From: Gilvimarinus sp. DA14
GTDB lineage: Bacteria > Pseudomonadota > Gammaproteobacteria > Pseudomonadales > Cellvibrionaceae
Length of the DNA stretch: 64,000 bases
Assembly: GCF_024204685.1 (NCBI RefSeq)
Contig: NZ_CP100350.1
Span: 2,148,501 to 2,212,500, forward strand
Direction of reading: 5' to 3'
Shown here: piece after piece, positions 45,606 through 54,924 of the stretch
Position numbering within the stretch: position 1 is the stretch's first letter
Layout of the letters: each line of letters begins with the position of its first letter
Program-made: the position numbers and the translations under genes
The notes under the pieces: generated by a model
Told to the model about the DNA's origin: nothing
Database searches by the model: none
What the model saw: the letters and a program-made list of their open reading frames with translations, nothing else

Positions 45606-46967
45606 GTGGAAGAACTACTGCAACAATTTGTCTCCTTTATGTGGGGCCTGCCACTGATCTTTCTGTTGGTCGGCGGTGGTTTATTTTTTGTCATTTACAG
45701 CCGCGCGCTACCCTATCGATATTTTGGTCACGGCTTTGCGATACTCAGCGGCCGCTACGATAACAACAGCGACAAGGGCACACTAAGTCACTTTCAGGCG
45801 TTGGCCACTGCACTGTCTGGCACCTTGGGTCTTGGCAATATTGCCGGTGTCGCCCTGGCCATTACCGCAGGCGGCCCCGGCGCCATTTTTTGGATGTGGT
45901 TAACGGCCATTGTGGGTATTGCCACCAAATTTTTTACCGCCACCGCCGCCGTCAAATACCGCGGCGAAGACTCACTGGGACAGCTGCAGGGTGGTCCCAT
46001 GTATGTCATTCGCGAAGGCCTGGGTAAAAAGTGGCTATGGCTCGCCGCATTTTTTGCTCTTGCCGGTCTGTGTGGCACGCAACCGGTGTTTCAAATTAAT
46101 CAGTTGGTCGCCATGCTGCGCACCTCAGTTGCCTACCCACTAAACCTTGCCAGTGAAACCAACCACCTACTCTTTGATGCCAGCGTTGGAGTGGCGGCCG
46201 CCGTGCTGGTATTTACCGTCATCAGCGGCAACTTAGCGCGTATCGGTAAAGTCACCTCACGCCTAATTCCCGCCATGGTGCTGGGTTATATGGCGATGAC
46301 CCTTGGCTTACTGGTAAGTCACGCCAGTGAGATTCCCGCCGCTTTTGCGCTCATTTTCAGCGACGCTTTCACAGGTGAAGCCGTAGCCGGTGGAGCCTTG
46401 GGAAAAGTGATTCAGGTGGGGGTCAGCCGCGGCGCATTTTCTAATGAGGCGGGTATAGGCACAGAATCTATGGCCCATGGTGCGGCGCGAACCAATGAGC
46501 CCGTGCGCGAAGGTTTAGTCGCCATGACAGGTCCCGTGATCGACACCTTAATTGTCTGCACCTGCACAGCCTTAGCTATATTGATAACCGGTGTCTGGCA
46601 GGGCAGCGACGCTGACGGGGTCACGTTAACGGCCAGCGCTTTTGCCGCAACCTACGGTGCTTGGGGGCCCATTCTGCTCACCGTTATGGTGATTTTTCTC
46701 AGCCTTAGTACTATCACTACCTTCTGGTACTACGGCAGCAAATGTTTGGGCTATTTGATCGGCGCCCAGCATCAACACCATTATGTCTGGTTCTACTGCC
46801 TGCTGGTCATACTCGGGAGTATTGGCTCAATAGACATGATTTTTAACTTTTTAATCGGTATGTACGCCGCCATGGCGATACCGACCATGGTGTCCGCACT
46901 GCTGCTGGCGCCCAACATTATGGAGACGGCCAAAGACTACTTCGCAAGGCAGCAAAAGGCCGATTAA
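45606..46967 (+). CDS. sodium:alanine/glycine symporter (AGCS family)
   Basis: A 453-aa inner-membrane transporter with about ten to eleven membrane segments. AGCS signatures are LSGTLGLGNIAGVA near the N-terminus and GAFSNEAGIGTESMAHGAA in the middle. It imports a small amino acid such as alanine or glycine with sodium. The start is GTG at 45606 after a GAGA sequence. The small DUF2164 gene follows 3 bases after its stop, suggesting a short operon with the acetyltransferase. Confidence 0.95.
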   Translation: MEELLQQFVSFMWGLPLIFLLVGGGLFFVIYSRALPYRYFGHGFAILSGRYDNNSDKGTLSHFQALATALSGTLGLGNIAGVALAITAGGPGAIFWMWLTAIVGIATKFFTATAAVKYRGEDSLGQLQGGPMYVIREGLGKKWLWLAAFFALAGLCGTQPVFQINQLVAMLRTSVAYPLNLASETNHLLFDASVGVAAAVLVFTVISGNLARIGKVTSRLIPAMVLGYMAMTLGLLVSHASEIPAAFALIFSDAFTGEAVAGGALGKVIQVGVSRGAFSNEAGIGTESMAHGAARTNEPVREGLVAMTGPVIDTLIVCTCTALAILITGVWQGSDADGVTLTASAFAATYGAWGPILLTVMVIFLSLSTITTFWYYGSKCLGYLIGAQHQHHYVWFYCLLVILGSIGSIDMIFNFLIGMYAAMAIPTMVSALLLAPNIMETAKDYFARQQKAD

Positions 46968-46970
46968 GCA

Positions 46971-47228
46971 ATGGGAGCGCAAATGAAATTTTCAGAACAG
47001 GAAAAAGAAGTCATCGTCAAAAAGATCCAAGGGTACTTTCGCGACGAGTTGGATCAAACCATCGGCGGTTTTGATGCGATATTTTTATTGGACTTTTTCG
47101 CCGAAGAAATCGGCCCGTATTTTTATAATCGTGGCCTCTACGATGCCGCAGCCGTGCTGGACGATAAAATGGAGACGATCACGGATGCCATTTTAGAGAT
47201 CGAAAAGCCTACGGAGCTGCATCGGTGA
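46971..47228 (+). CDS. DUF2164 family protein
   Basis: An 85-aa protein with the family-typical IGGFDAIFLLDFFAEEIGPYFYNRGL segment spread over residues 30-55. Its function is unknown. It is cytoplasmic and mainly helical. A second ATG four codons in (KFSEQEKE) is also possible and has GGGAGC before it. It overlaps the acetyltransferase gene by 4 nt (GTGA). Confidence 0.88.
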   Translation: MGAQMKFSEQEKEVIVKKIQGYFRDELDQTIGGFDAIFLLDFFAEEIGPYFYNRGLYDAAAVLDDKMETITDAILEIEKPTELHR

Positions 47229-47701
47229 TTACCATAACCCGCGCCGACTACCACGACCCACAGCACGGCTACGACATCGTTCGTCTGTTAGACGCCTACG
47301 CACGCGACCCGATGGGAGGCGGCCAGCCCCTCAGCACCTTTACCCGCGAGCATTTAATCGCCCGGCTGGCGCAATACGAGGCAATTTCTTTGCTTGCGTA
47401 CGACGGTGAACAAGCCGTCGGCCTGCTCAATGCCTTTACCGGTTTTTCTACGTTTGCCTGCCGCCCCCTTATCAACATTCATGACCTGGCTGTACTGCCT
47501 GACTATCGTGGCCGGGGGATTAGCTTGCAATTGCTGAGTGAAATTGAATACATCGCCCGCGAACGCAATTGCTGCAAGTTAACCTTAGAGGTCTTGAGCA
47601 ATAACACGATTGCCGCTAAAGCCTATAAAACATTCGGCTTTAGCGGCTACGAGCTGGCCCCTGAAGCGGGCCGGGCGGAGTTTTGGGAAAAGAAGATTTG
47701 A
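47225..47701 (+). CDS. GNAT-family N-acetyltransferase
   Basis: A 158-aa GNAT protein. The acetyl-CoA-binding motif A is LAVLPDYRGRGISLQLL, with the R/Q-x-x-G-x-G/A pattern intact. Motif B (NTIAAKAYKTFGF) contains the usual Tyr. The acceptor is unknown. The GTG start overlaps the stop of the DUF2164 gene, so the two are translationally coupled, a pairing that may reflect joint function. Confidence 0.9.
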   Translation: MITITRADYHDPQHGYDIVRLLDAYARDPMGGGQPLSTFTREHLIARLAQYEAISLLAYDGEQAVGLLNAFTGFSTFACRPLINIHDLAVLPDYRGRGISLQLLSEIEYIARERNCCKLTLEVLSNNTIAAKAYKTFGFSGYELAPEAGRAEFWEKKI

Positions 47702-47729
47702 GCACTGAAAGATATGTCGGATGACGGAA

Positions 47730-47767
47730 GTCGGATGTCTGACACCTTCCGACCTCAGACATCCGAC
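47730..47767. repeat. inverted repeat between convergent genes
   Basis: GTCGGATGTCTGA (47730-47742) and TCAGACATCCGAC (47755-47767) are perfect 13-bp arms with a 12-nt spacer. Extra partial copies of the TCGGATG and GTCAGAC words flank it. It could act as a bidirectional terminator for the GNAT and FadL genes, though T-runs are lacking. Confidence 0.6.
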
Positions 47768-47785
47768 GTCAGACGCCTATACACA

Positions 47786-49111
47786 TCAAAAACGCCAATT
47801 CACCTGCGCCGCGAAAATATCCACGGTTGCGTCAAACTCGCCCGCCAAACGTGTGGGCGCGCCGATCGCAGAGGTGCCCTCTTCTTCCAGCTGTGCATCA
47901 TCCACAAACAGGTGTGCGTAGCTAAAATCAAAGGAGATATGCTCCGCGAGTGGCCAGTGCACACCAGCGGCAAGCCAGGTGCGGTCCGCATCGGGAATAC
48001 GCGGGCTGACATACTCGGGGTTATCCTGCGGCGTTTCATCCAACGCCACCCCAAAGCGCCACTGCAAGTGGCCGTCGCGACCAATGGTGGTGCCCAGCGC
48101 GTAGCGCATGGTGTCGTCATACTGCAAGTTGAGCGCATCCACAGGCGCACCACCATCGGTGACTACCGCAATGTTTTTAATGCTGCTCCATTCGGTTTGC
48201 GCAATATCAGCGTGAATTTTCCAGCTGGGTGACAGCGCCTGGCTAAAGCTTAAGGTGTAGGTATCGGGCAGTTTTACCGATGCGTTAATGCCACCTTCCA
48301 ACGCTGTCAGTGCACCAAAACATCCCGTACCGGTGGTAATGCCCGTGGGCAGAGGGTAACCAGCACCGGGGCTACAGGCCGCATTCAAATCAAAACTGGC
48401 ATCGCCGTCCAGGGTAAATTCACCCCCTTCGCGCCAGACAAAACCAATGCTGGTGCTTTCGCTGGGGGTAAACAAAATACTGGCATCGAGAACGTAATCG
48501 TCATCGTCGCCTTTGATTTTTGCACTGCTATCGGTGCTTGGATCTGGAGCAACCCCAAGCGTGGAATCAAACTGGTTTTCAAGTGTGGCCTCAATGGTCT
48601 GGTAATTAACCCCCAAGCCCAGAGAAATCATGTCATTCACAGCCCAGGCGGCGGTGACATTCAGGTTAACCACTTCCAGTTCGCTATCGGTGGCGGAATA
48701 GCGCCCCGCCCACTGCTCATCGAAACGGCTGGCAAGCCCGAAGGGCGCACTTAAACCAAAGCCCACGGCAAAGCTGTCGGATAAAGGCGCAACCAAGTAA
48801 GCGTTGGGGATATAGCCATTTTCTTTGGTGGAACCATTGCCACCGCTAAAGCTGGAATCGTGATCGTGAAATTCAGCATCGGTAGCCACCACATTCAAAC
48901 CACCCGTCAAGGTCAGGCGATCTAACTTGGTCATACCGGCGGGGTTAAAAAATACGGTGCTGGCGTCGGTAATATCCGAGCCAGTGCCGGCAAAAGCTTT
49001 ACCCATATGGGCAGGGCTTTGCTCCAACAGTTGGAACGAAGCCGCTTGGGCAAGGCCACTAACTGAAGCGAGGGCGGTAACCAGTGCGGCTTTGGTAAAT
49101 TTATTATCCAT
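47786..49111 (-). CDS. FadL-family outer-membrane transport protein
   Basis: A 441-aa protein with a signal peptide ending GLAQA, followed by the FadL signature SFQLLEQSPAHMGKAFAGTG and VFFNPAGMT. A 14-strand barrel with a hatch is expected, ending with aromatic VNWRF. FadL proteins carry long-chain fatty acids or other hydrophobic compounds across the outer membrane. It is monocistronic, and no beta-oxidation genes are nearby. Confidence 0.95.
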   Translation of the reverse strand: MDNKFTKAALVTALASVSGLAQAASFQLLEQSPAHMGKAFAGTGSDITDASTVFFNPAGMTKLDRLTLTGGLNVVATDAEFHDHDSSFSGGNGSTKENGYIPNAYLVAPLSDSFAVGFGLSAPFGLASRFDEQWAGRYSATDSELEVVNLNVTAAWAVNDMISLGLGVNYQTIEATLENQFDSTLGVAPDPSTDSSAKIKGDDDDYVLDASILFTPSESTSIGFVWREGGEFTLDGDASFDLNAACSPGAGYPLPTGITTGTGCFGALTALEGGINASVKLPDTYTLSFSQALSPSWKIHADIAQTEWSSIKNIAVVTDGGAPVDALNLQYDDTMRYALGTTIGRDGHLQWRFGVALDETPQDNPEYVSPRIPDADRTWLAAGVHWPLAEHISFDFSYAHLFVDDAQLEEEGTSAIGAPTRLAGEFDATVDIFAAQVNWRF

Positions 49112-49212
49112 TATCAGTCCTCAGGTTGTGTCAATTACATCCACTTACAAGGACTAAGGTTAGCAGAATTACGCCCAATTACAGCACCCCTTAAGCGATC
49201 ATTATCACAAGT

Positions 49213-50847
49213 TTACAGCTCACCTTCCGGCTTATTGTTAACCACTGGTGGTGTCCAGGGCGCGGGCACCAGCGGCTTCTCAGGTTGGGCCATAAAATGT
49301 GGTGACATAATCTGTAAATCCGCCTCGGCGAAAGCATCTTGAATATTCTGGTGCAGCTCCGACAAAACCGCCACTTTTAGCTCTGGCTCATCAATATGCA
49401 CCAGTAAGCGATATTCCACATACCAATCACTGAGGGCAATTTGCCGCACTTGGGGCTCGGGCTCATCCCGCACACCGGCAGTTTTGTCCGCGGCACTCAG
49501 TAATAAATGATGTACCTGAGGCCAGGGCGTGTCGTAGCCAATAGTGACACTGGTGGACACAATGACCCCATCCGGTTTGCTCAAGCGGGTATAGTTGGTG
49601 CTGGTCGCATTCAGCAGCACCGCATTGGGAATAGTTATTTCTTCTCTTTTAATGGTTTTCACTTTTGTCGACAGTACGCCTACCGCCGTTACGGTTCCTT
49701 CATATTCTCCGATACGCACATATTCACCCGGTTGAAAGGCGCGGCTGTACACCACAATCAGACCACCCAAAAGCTGACTGACAATACCCGCTGAACCCAG
49801 CGAGACAATCAAACCCAAAAACACACTCACGCCCTTAAAGGCTTCGGTATCGGAACCGGGAATGTACGGGTAGGCCACCACCACCGAAAACAACCACACC
49901 AGCACCACAATAACCCGGCGTGTCGCTTTGGCGGTTTCGGCATCGAATAAATTCGAGCGTAAGCGTCCCTTTTCGATACGCGAGAAAATATTACGGACAA
50001 TATCGCTGACGACCTTAGCCAGCCAGAAAATCACGGCGACCATGATCAAGTCGGGAATGGAATGCAGAATACCCAAGCCTATCTCGGCGACTAGGCGGAC
50101 AATGTAGTCCGTTAACCGCTGGCTATAGCCGATGGTGTAGGGGAACTGCCGCATCACATAGGCAAGCCACAGATAACAAAGCAGGCCAATGGTTAACAAC
50201 ATCAGCAAGCGCACAATGCCCGATAAAAGCATAACCAAATAGGGCATTAGATATAAGTTGCCGAACTGTAATATGCTGACACCCTGCTTGGGGTTGTTAG
50301 CATGTTCTAGCCACAACAGCACTTTTTCGCGGCCGCGATAAATACCGTAAATCATCACGCCAAAAATAAGCGAGGCTATGGCCGAATACAGGGTGCCAAA
50401 TAAAAACACTTTAGGCCGTTGCTGAGCGTCGCGCCTCTCGAGCCATTGTCGCAGCCGTTCGATAATAGTCTCACCGTACTGTTCCAGCGTCATATTCGGC
50501 GGCGCGTCACCGGCCAACAGCCCAATAATGCGCAAGTCATTGACCAGAATCCAGGCGCCTTCGTACTCCCCTTCAATGACCGGGCTGTAATCAAACTCGT
50601 ATTTCGTAGCTACGGGAATAGAGTGGACTTTATCGAGGATGGTTTTAGCGCGGCTTTTCGGCGCCAGATGCCGATACTGGCTGCGTAAGGTGAGAAGGTG
50701 CATACCCCACACATCCACCGATTCGTATTCCGCTTCAGTCAACGCGTGTACTTGATCTTCCGTGTCTTGGCCTTCATCTGACTGCGCCCAGGCAAGATGG
50801 CTACAGAACAATAAAACGCCAAGCAATAAGCTGCGCAACAACACCAT
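49213..50847 (-). CDS. MscS-family mechanosensitive channel
   Basis: A 544-aa protein. A signal peptide (cleavage near AWAQ) and a periplasmic domain (about 20-150) come before about five membrane segments. The MscS core is clear: the pore helix region GSAGIVSQLLGGLIVVYSRAF, then the beta domain PGEYVRIGEYEGTVTAVG and TIPNAVLLNATSTNYTR. Such channels release solutes upon osmotic downshock. The extra N-terminal domain makes it longer than E. coli MscS (286 aa). Confidence 0.94.
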   Translation of the reverse strand: MVLLRSLLLGVLLFCSHLAWAQSDEGQDTEDQVHALTEAEYESVDVWGMHLLTLRSQYRHLAPKSRAKTILDKVHSIPVATKYEFDYSPVIEGEYEGAWILVNDLRIIGLLAGDAPPNMTLEQYGETIIERLRQWLERRDAQQRPKVFLFGTLYSAIASLIFGVMIYGIYRGREKVLLWLEHANNPKQGVSILQFGNLYLMPYLVMLLSGIVRLLMLLTIGLLCYLWLAYVMRQFPYTIGYSQRLTDYIVRLVAEIGLGILHSIPDLIMVAVIFWLAKVVSDIVRNIFSRIEKGRLRSNLFDAETAKATRRVIVVLVWLFSVVVAYPYIPGSDTEAFKGVSVFLGLIVSLGSAGIVSQLLGGLIVVYSRAFQPGEYVRIGEYEGTVTAVGVLSTKVKTIKREEITIPNAVLLNATSTNYTRLSKPDGVIVSTSVTIGYDTPWPQVHHLLLSAADKTAGVRDEPEPQVRQIALSDWYVEYRLLVHIDEPELKVAVLSELHQNIQDAFAEADLQIMSPHFMAQPEKPLVPAPWTPPVVNNKPEGEL

Positions 50848-51055
50848 GGCGACTTCCTTGATAAGTTGTTAAGCCTTCGAATATACCACAGCCCCGATAC
50901 CAGAAAAGGTGTTTATCAGCGCCGGCGAAAAGGGCACAGATAAGGCTTGGGTGAAGATTCGTTAACCAATGATTGCGCTGTCACAACAGCCGGAAATAAT
51001 AGTAAACTGCCGGGCAACTAGATTAATAACCCTAACCCATTGCCAGGAGAGCTTC

Positions 51056-51466
51056 ATGTCTACCATATCTCGTCGCCAAGTCTTAAGTGGTGCCGCAGCC
51101 CTGGGCGCAACCGCCGCCGCAGGCTCGGCCATCGCTGCCAGCGGAGCTAACGAAATGCCAGCCCTAAAACACAATGTCTATTTTTGGTTAAAAAACCCAG
51201 ACTCCAGTGAAGACCGCGATGCTCTGATTGCCGGGCTTAAAACCCTGGGAGAAATTCCCTCGGTGAAAGCCATCAGCATAGGTGTACCCGCCTCGACCGA
51301 AAAGCGCGAGGTGGTAGACAATTCATTTCAGGTATCCGAACTACTGATGTTCGACGACGTAGAAGGCCAAAACGCCTATCAAGTGCACTCAATTCACAAG
51401 AAGTTTGTCGAGGACTGCGGCCACTTATGGGAACGGGTGGTAGTCTACGATTCGATCGCCGTCTGA
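51056..51466 (+). CDS. Tat-exported Dabb-domain protein
   Basis: A 136-aa protein with twin-arginine signal [13 protein letters not shown] and an Ala-rich h-region. The mature part begins [11 protein letters not shown] and has the stress-response A/B barrel (Dabb) pattern, an alpha/beta barrel dimer whose function is usually unknown. The ATG at 51056 has AGGAG 7 bases upstream; an upstream in-frame start at 50969 has no ribosome site and would spoil the Tat signal. Export of a Dabb domain through Tat suggests it folds or dimerises before export. Confidence 0.87.
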   Translation: MSTISRRQVLSGAAALGATAAAGSAIAASGANEMPALKHNVYFWLKNPDSSEDRDALIAGLKTLGEIPSVKAISIGVPASTEKREVVDNSFQVSELLMFDDVEGQNAYQVHSIHKKFVEDCGHLWERVVVYDSIAV

Positions 51467-51486
51467 CCACCTCGGCAGCGGGCCGC

Positions 51487-52917
51487 TCAGTACCTGGGCA
51501 GCCCGCCTTCATCGGTTATGGTGTTATCCACCACTGCCTGCACTTGTTTATCCTCTTCGGTAAGCCGGGTTCGTTTCCAGCCTCCGGAACTAAACCAAGC
51601 CAGAGCCACCAAGGCCACCAAAATATTGGTGAGCGGAAAAGACCACCAGATCCCGTCCATGCCTAAGCTTGTATGCTTAGACAGCACATAAGCTAAGGGA
51701 AACTGGAGTAACCACTGCGATACCAGAGCCAACACCATGGCGTTGACCATATTGCCTGAAGCGCGAAAGGCTGCCACCACGCAAAGTTGCACCCCGATTC
51801 CGCCCCAGGCCAGTGCCATAATGCGAATAAACTGCCCGCCCTCGGCGATAACATCGGCCTCATCCGGCACAAAAAAAGCCACAATATTGGCCGCCTGCCA
51901 AAACACCAGAGCACCGATTAACGACAGAGACAGCAAACCATACACCGCACCCAAACGGGTAATACGCTCCGCCCGCTCGGCAAAACCCGCACCCATGTTC
52001 TGCCCCACCAACGTAGAAACAGCCATAGACAAGCCCATCGCCGGAATCGTAATCACCTGCAGTATATTGGCCCCAATGCCATAGGCCGCAATCGCCAGGG
52101 TGCCAAAGCTTGCCGCCAGAAACGACATAATCATCACCCCGAGGCTGCGGGTCGATAACTCAATCGAGCCGGGTAAGCCCAGCGCACAGGCTTTTTTAAT
52201 ATACGCAAAGTCCGGTTTAAACAGCGGCAGGGACAAATGAATGCCATGCTGGCCGCGCCAGAATACCCACAAGCCTGCCACCGCCGCCAGCCCCTGGGTA
52301 ATTAGGGTAGCCAGGGCGGCGCCCATTACCCCCAAACCCGGCAGCGGCCCAAAGCCAAAAATCAGTAGCGGGTCCAGTGCCATATTTAATAACAGCGTGA
52401 GGGCGACAATAATCAAGGGAATTTTGGTTTGCCCCACGCCGCGCATCAGCGACTGCATCATAAAAAAGGCAAACACAAAAACCACGCCGGCAAAGGAGGT
52501 GCGCATATAAGCCAAAGCGCCATCAAACACGGCGCTGCTGATACCGAGTAGTGCGAGAAAATCGGGGGCGAAAATAAAACCCAAAGAGCCTAGCAGCAGT
52601 GACAGCACCGCCACCATAAGCAAGGTTTGCGCGGCAACTTGATTGACCTTGTCAGGCCTGCCGGCACCAATGTATTGAGCGGTTAAGGTCGTGCCCGCCA
52701 TGCCTAAACCGGCCCCCAGCGCGACCACCAGAAAGGTCACCGGAGTACTTACGGATACCGCCGCCACGGCGTCCGCACCCAGGCGCCCCACCCAGTAAGT
52801 ATCGGTAAGTTGATAACCGGCCTGAAGAATATTGGCCAGAATAATAGGCACGGATAACGTCAGAAGGGCCCGTGAAATAGACCCGTACAAAAACAGTTCG
52901 CGCTTCGCCTGGGGCAT
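51487..52917 (-). CDS. MATE-family efflux transporter
   Basis: A 476-aa membrane protein with twelve predicted membrane segments in two similar halves. N-half motifs include QLTDTYWVGRLGADAVAAVS and the C-half has VGQNMGAGFAERAERI. These antiporters use Na+ or H+ to expel organic cations and drugs. The stop is 21 bases from the stop of the convergent Dabb gene. The substrate is unknown. Confidence 0.94.
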   Translation of the reverse strand: MPQAKRELFLYGSISRALLTLSVPIILANILQAGYQLTDTYWVGRLGADAVAAVSVSTPVTFLVVALGAGLGMAGTTLTAQYIGAGRPDKVNQVAAQTLLMVAVLSLLLGSLGFIFAPDFLALLGISSAVFDGALAYMRTSFAGVVFVFAFFMMQSLMRGVGQTKIPLIIVALTLLLNMALDPLLIFGFGPLPGLGVMGAALATLITQGLAAVAGLWVFWRGQHGIHLSLPLFKPDFAYIKKACALGLPGSIELSTRSLGVMIMSFLAASFGTLAIAAYGIGANILQVITIPAMGLSMAVSTLVGQNMGAGFAERAERITRLGAVYGLLSLSLIGALVFWQAANIVAFFVPDEADVIAEGGQFIRIMALAWGGIGVQLCVVAAFRASGNMVNAMVLALVSQWLLQFPLAYVLSKHTSLGMDGIWWSFPLTNILVALVALAWFSSGGWKRTRLTEEDKQVQAVVDNTITDEGGLPRY

Positions 52918-52954
52918 AACTCCCTCTTCCGTTGAGACACGCGCGGCAACCCCA

Positions 52955-54724
52955 CTACAGAGTTAATGGCCAGCCAATGGCCAACACCACTACGGTCGTT
53001 GCGCCCACCAGTATACTCATAGGAAGGCCCGCTTTGAGAAAATCGGTAAAGCGGTAGCCACCGGGGCCATAAACCATCAGGTTGGTCTGGTAGCCTAAAG
53101 GCGTAGTAAAGCTCGCCGAGGCGGCCATCATTACCACCAGCATAAAGGGCTCGGGATTAAGGCTCGCTTTCTGAGTCATTTCCAATACCACAGGCACCAT
53201 CAAAATTGCCGCCGCGTTATTGGTGATTGACTCGGTCAGCAGCCACACAGCCACATAGGTTAAAAATAAAATCAGCAGCGGATGCCCCATACCGATGGTC
53301 AGCAGGCCTTCGGCCAACCACTGGGCTACGCCGGTTTTGTACATGGCATTACCTAGCGCAAAAGACGCGGCAATGGTCAACAGTACGGTCGGGTCTAAAC
53401 TCTTTTGCGCCTGCTGCGCCGAGCAACAGCCGGTCAACATCATCGCCGCTGCGCCTAACAAGGCGGCATTGAGCATAGATAAGGCGCCAAACGCCGCCGC
53501 CATAACCACCGCCAAAAGTATCAGCCAGGATAAAAACGCACGCTGATGGCGCGGCGGCTCGGTCCCCAGATCGCTTACCAGGAGAAAATCTTTGTTGTAC
53601 TTCTGGCGGCTGACAAACGCCGGGCGCGCCTCCAGCAGCAGAGTGTCACCCGGCTTGAGTTTGATGGTACTGAGGTTGCCCTGCACCCGCTCACCATTGC
53701 GCGCTACCGCCAGTACCGCGGCGCCATAGCGCTCGCGAAACTGCGAGTCGCGCACCGTCTGGTTAATACAATGGCTGTGCGGCGAGATCACCGCCTCTAC
53801 CAAACGGCGCTCGCGCCGTTCGCTGGCAAGCGTGGGCTCGCCATCGGTTGAAGGCACGATACCTTTTATACGCAACAGGTCTGATATGGCCTCGGTATTG
53901 CCGGCGAACACCAGTCGATCCCCCGCCTGCAATGCTTCCTCGGAGCTTACCGCCGGAACAATCGCGCCCTGGCGCTCAATTTCCACCAGATAAATGCGCT
54001 TGAGATTGCGAAGCCCTGCCTCTTCTACCGTGCGTCCCACCAGCGGGCCATCCGAGGCCACGGCCACTTCGAGGGTAAACTCCCGCAAATTGCCAAACAG
54101 ACCTTTTTCGCGTCTGTCGGGTAAACTTTTGGGAAACACAAAATACATAAACAGCATGCCCACAATCACCACGGGCAAGCCCACCACCGTAATCGAGAAC
54201 AGTGAAAAGCCGCTGTGGCCGGTGAGTTCTTGATACTGACCATTCACCACCAGGTTGGTACTGGTACCGATCAGCGTCAAAGTGCCGCCCAGAATCGCGG
54301 AGTAACTGAGAGGAATCATCAGCTTGGAGGCGGGCACATCGATGCGCTTGGCCCAGGCGCGCACCGCCGGAATCATAGTGGCGACGACCGGTGTATTGTT
54401 CAAAAAGGCGCTGAGAAAGGCCACCGGCAGACCGATACGCATCTGCGCGGCACGCACGGTTTTAGGGTTACCCAACACATGGGTGACCAGTAAATCCACA
54501 CCGCCAGAACCGTGAATACCCGCCGCCACCACAAACATGGCCGCGACTGTTAAGACGCCATGGTTGCTAAACCCGGCAAAGGCTTCGCCAGTGGTTAACA
54601 CTCCGGTGACGCTGAGAATGACCAGCACGCCCATCATCACTAGGTGCGCCGCAATCCGCGTAAAAATCAGCGTAGCCAAGGCGCCAACCGCTAACCCCAG
54701 TGAGAGTAAACCCTGCCATTCCAT
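52955..54724 (-). CDS. SLC13/DASS-type transporter with two RCK_C (TrkA_C) domains
   Basis: A protein of 589 aa from the ATG at 54724 (a TTG at 54739 is also open). Membrane segments surround the SLC13 signatures LNNTPVVATMIP and GTSTNLVVNGQ, with a second-half repeat near ESITNNAAAILMVP. Two central TrkA_C domains (about 205-290 and 300-385) are cytosolic regulatory modules. Homologues carry dicarboxylates, sulfate or other anions with Na+. The substrate here is not evident. The MATE gene follows on the same strand 37 bases later, but co-transcription is not certain. Confidence 0.9.
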   Translation of the reverse strand: MEWQGLLSLGLAVGALATLIFTRIAAHLVMMGVLVILSVTGVLTTGEAFAGFSNHGVLTVAAMFVVAAGIHGSGGVDLLVTHVLGNPKTVRAAQMRIGLPVAFLSAFLNNTPVVATMIPAVRAWAKRIDVPASKLMIPLSYSAILGGTLTLIGTSTNLVVNGQYQELTGHSGFSLFSITVVGLPVVIVGMLFMYFVFPKSLPDRREKGLFGNLREFTLEVAVASDGPLVGRTVEEAGLRNLKRIYLVEIERQGAIVPAVSSEEALQAGDRLVFAGNTEAISDLLRIKGIVPSTDGEPTLASERRERRLVEAVISPHSHCINQTVRDSQFRERYGAAVLAVARNGERVQGNLSTIKLKPGDTLLLEARPAFVSRQKYNKDFLLVSDLGTEPPRHQRAFLSWLILLAVVMAAAFGALSMLNAALLGAAAMMLTGCCSAQQAQKSLDPTVLLTIAASFALGNAMYKTGVAQWLAEGLLTIGMGHPLLILFLTYVAVWLLTESITNNAAAILMVPVVLEMTQKASLNPEPFMLVVMMAASASFTTPLGYQTNLMVYGPGGYRFTDFLKAGLPMSILVGATTVVVLAIGWPLTL

Positions 54725-54924
54725 TTTCTTCAGACCCAATTACAGACGATAAGGCGGCGAGGATACCGGAATGAACTAACTAGGAAAAATAGTAATTTCA
54801 ACTAGCTATATAACAAGCAGCTCTAAAGACTGCTTATGGTAACGCCCAGCGGCCGACTTTCATTTGCATAGCCCCGGTGGCTCATGCACCATGGCCCGAA
54901 AATTTGATTCGCGAGGATGTTATT

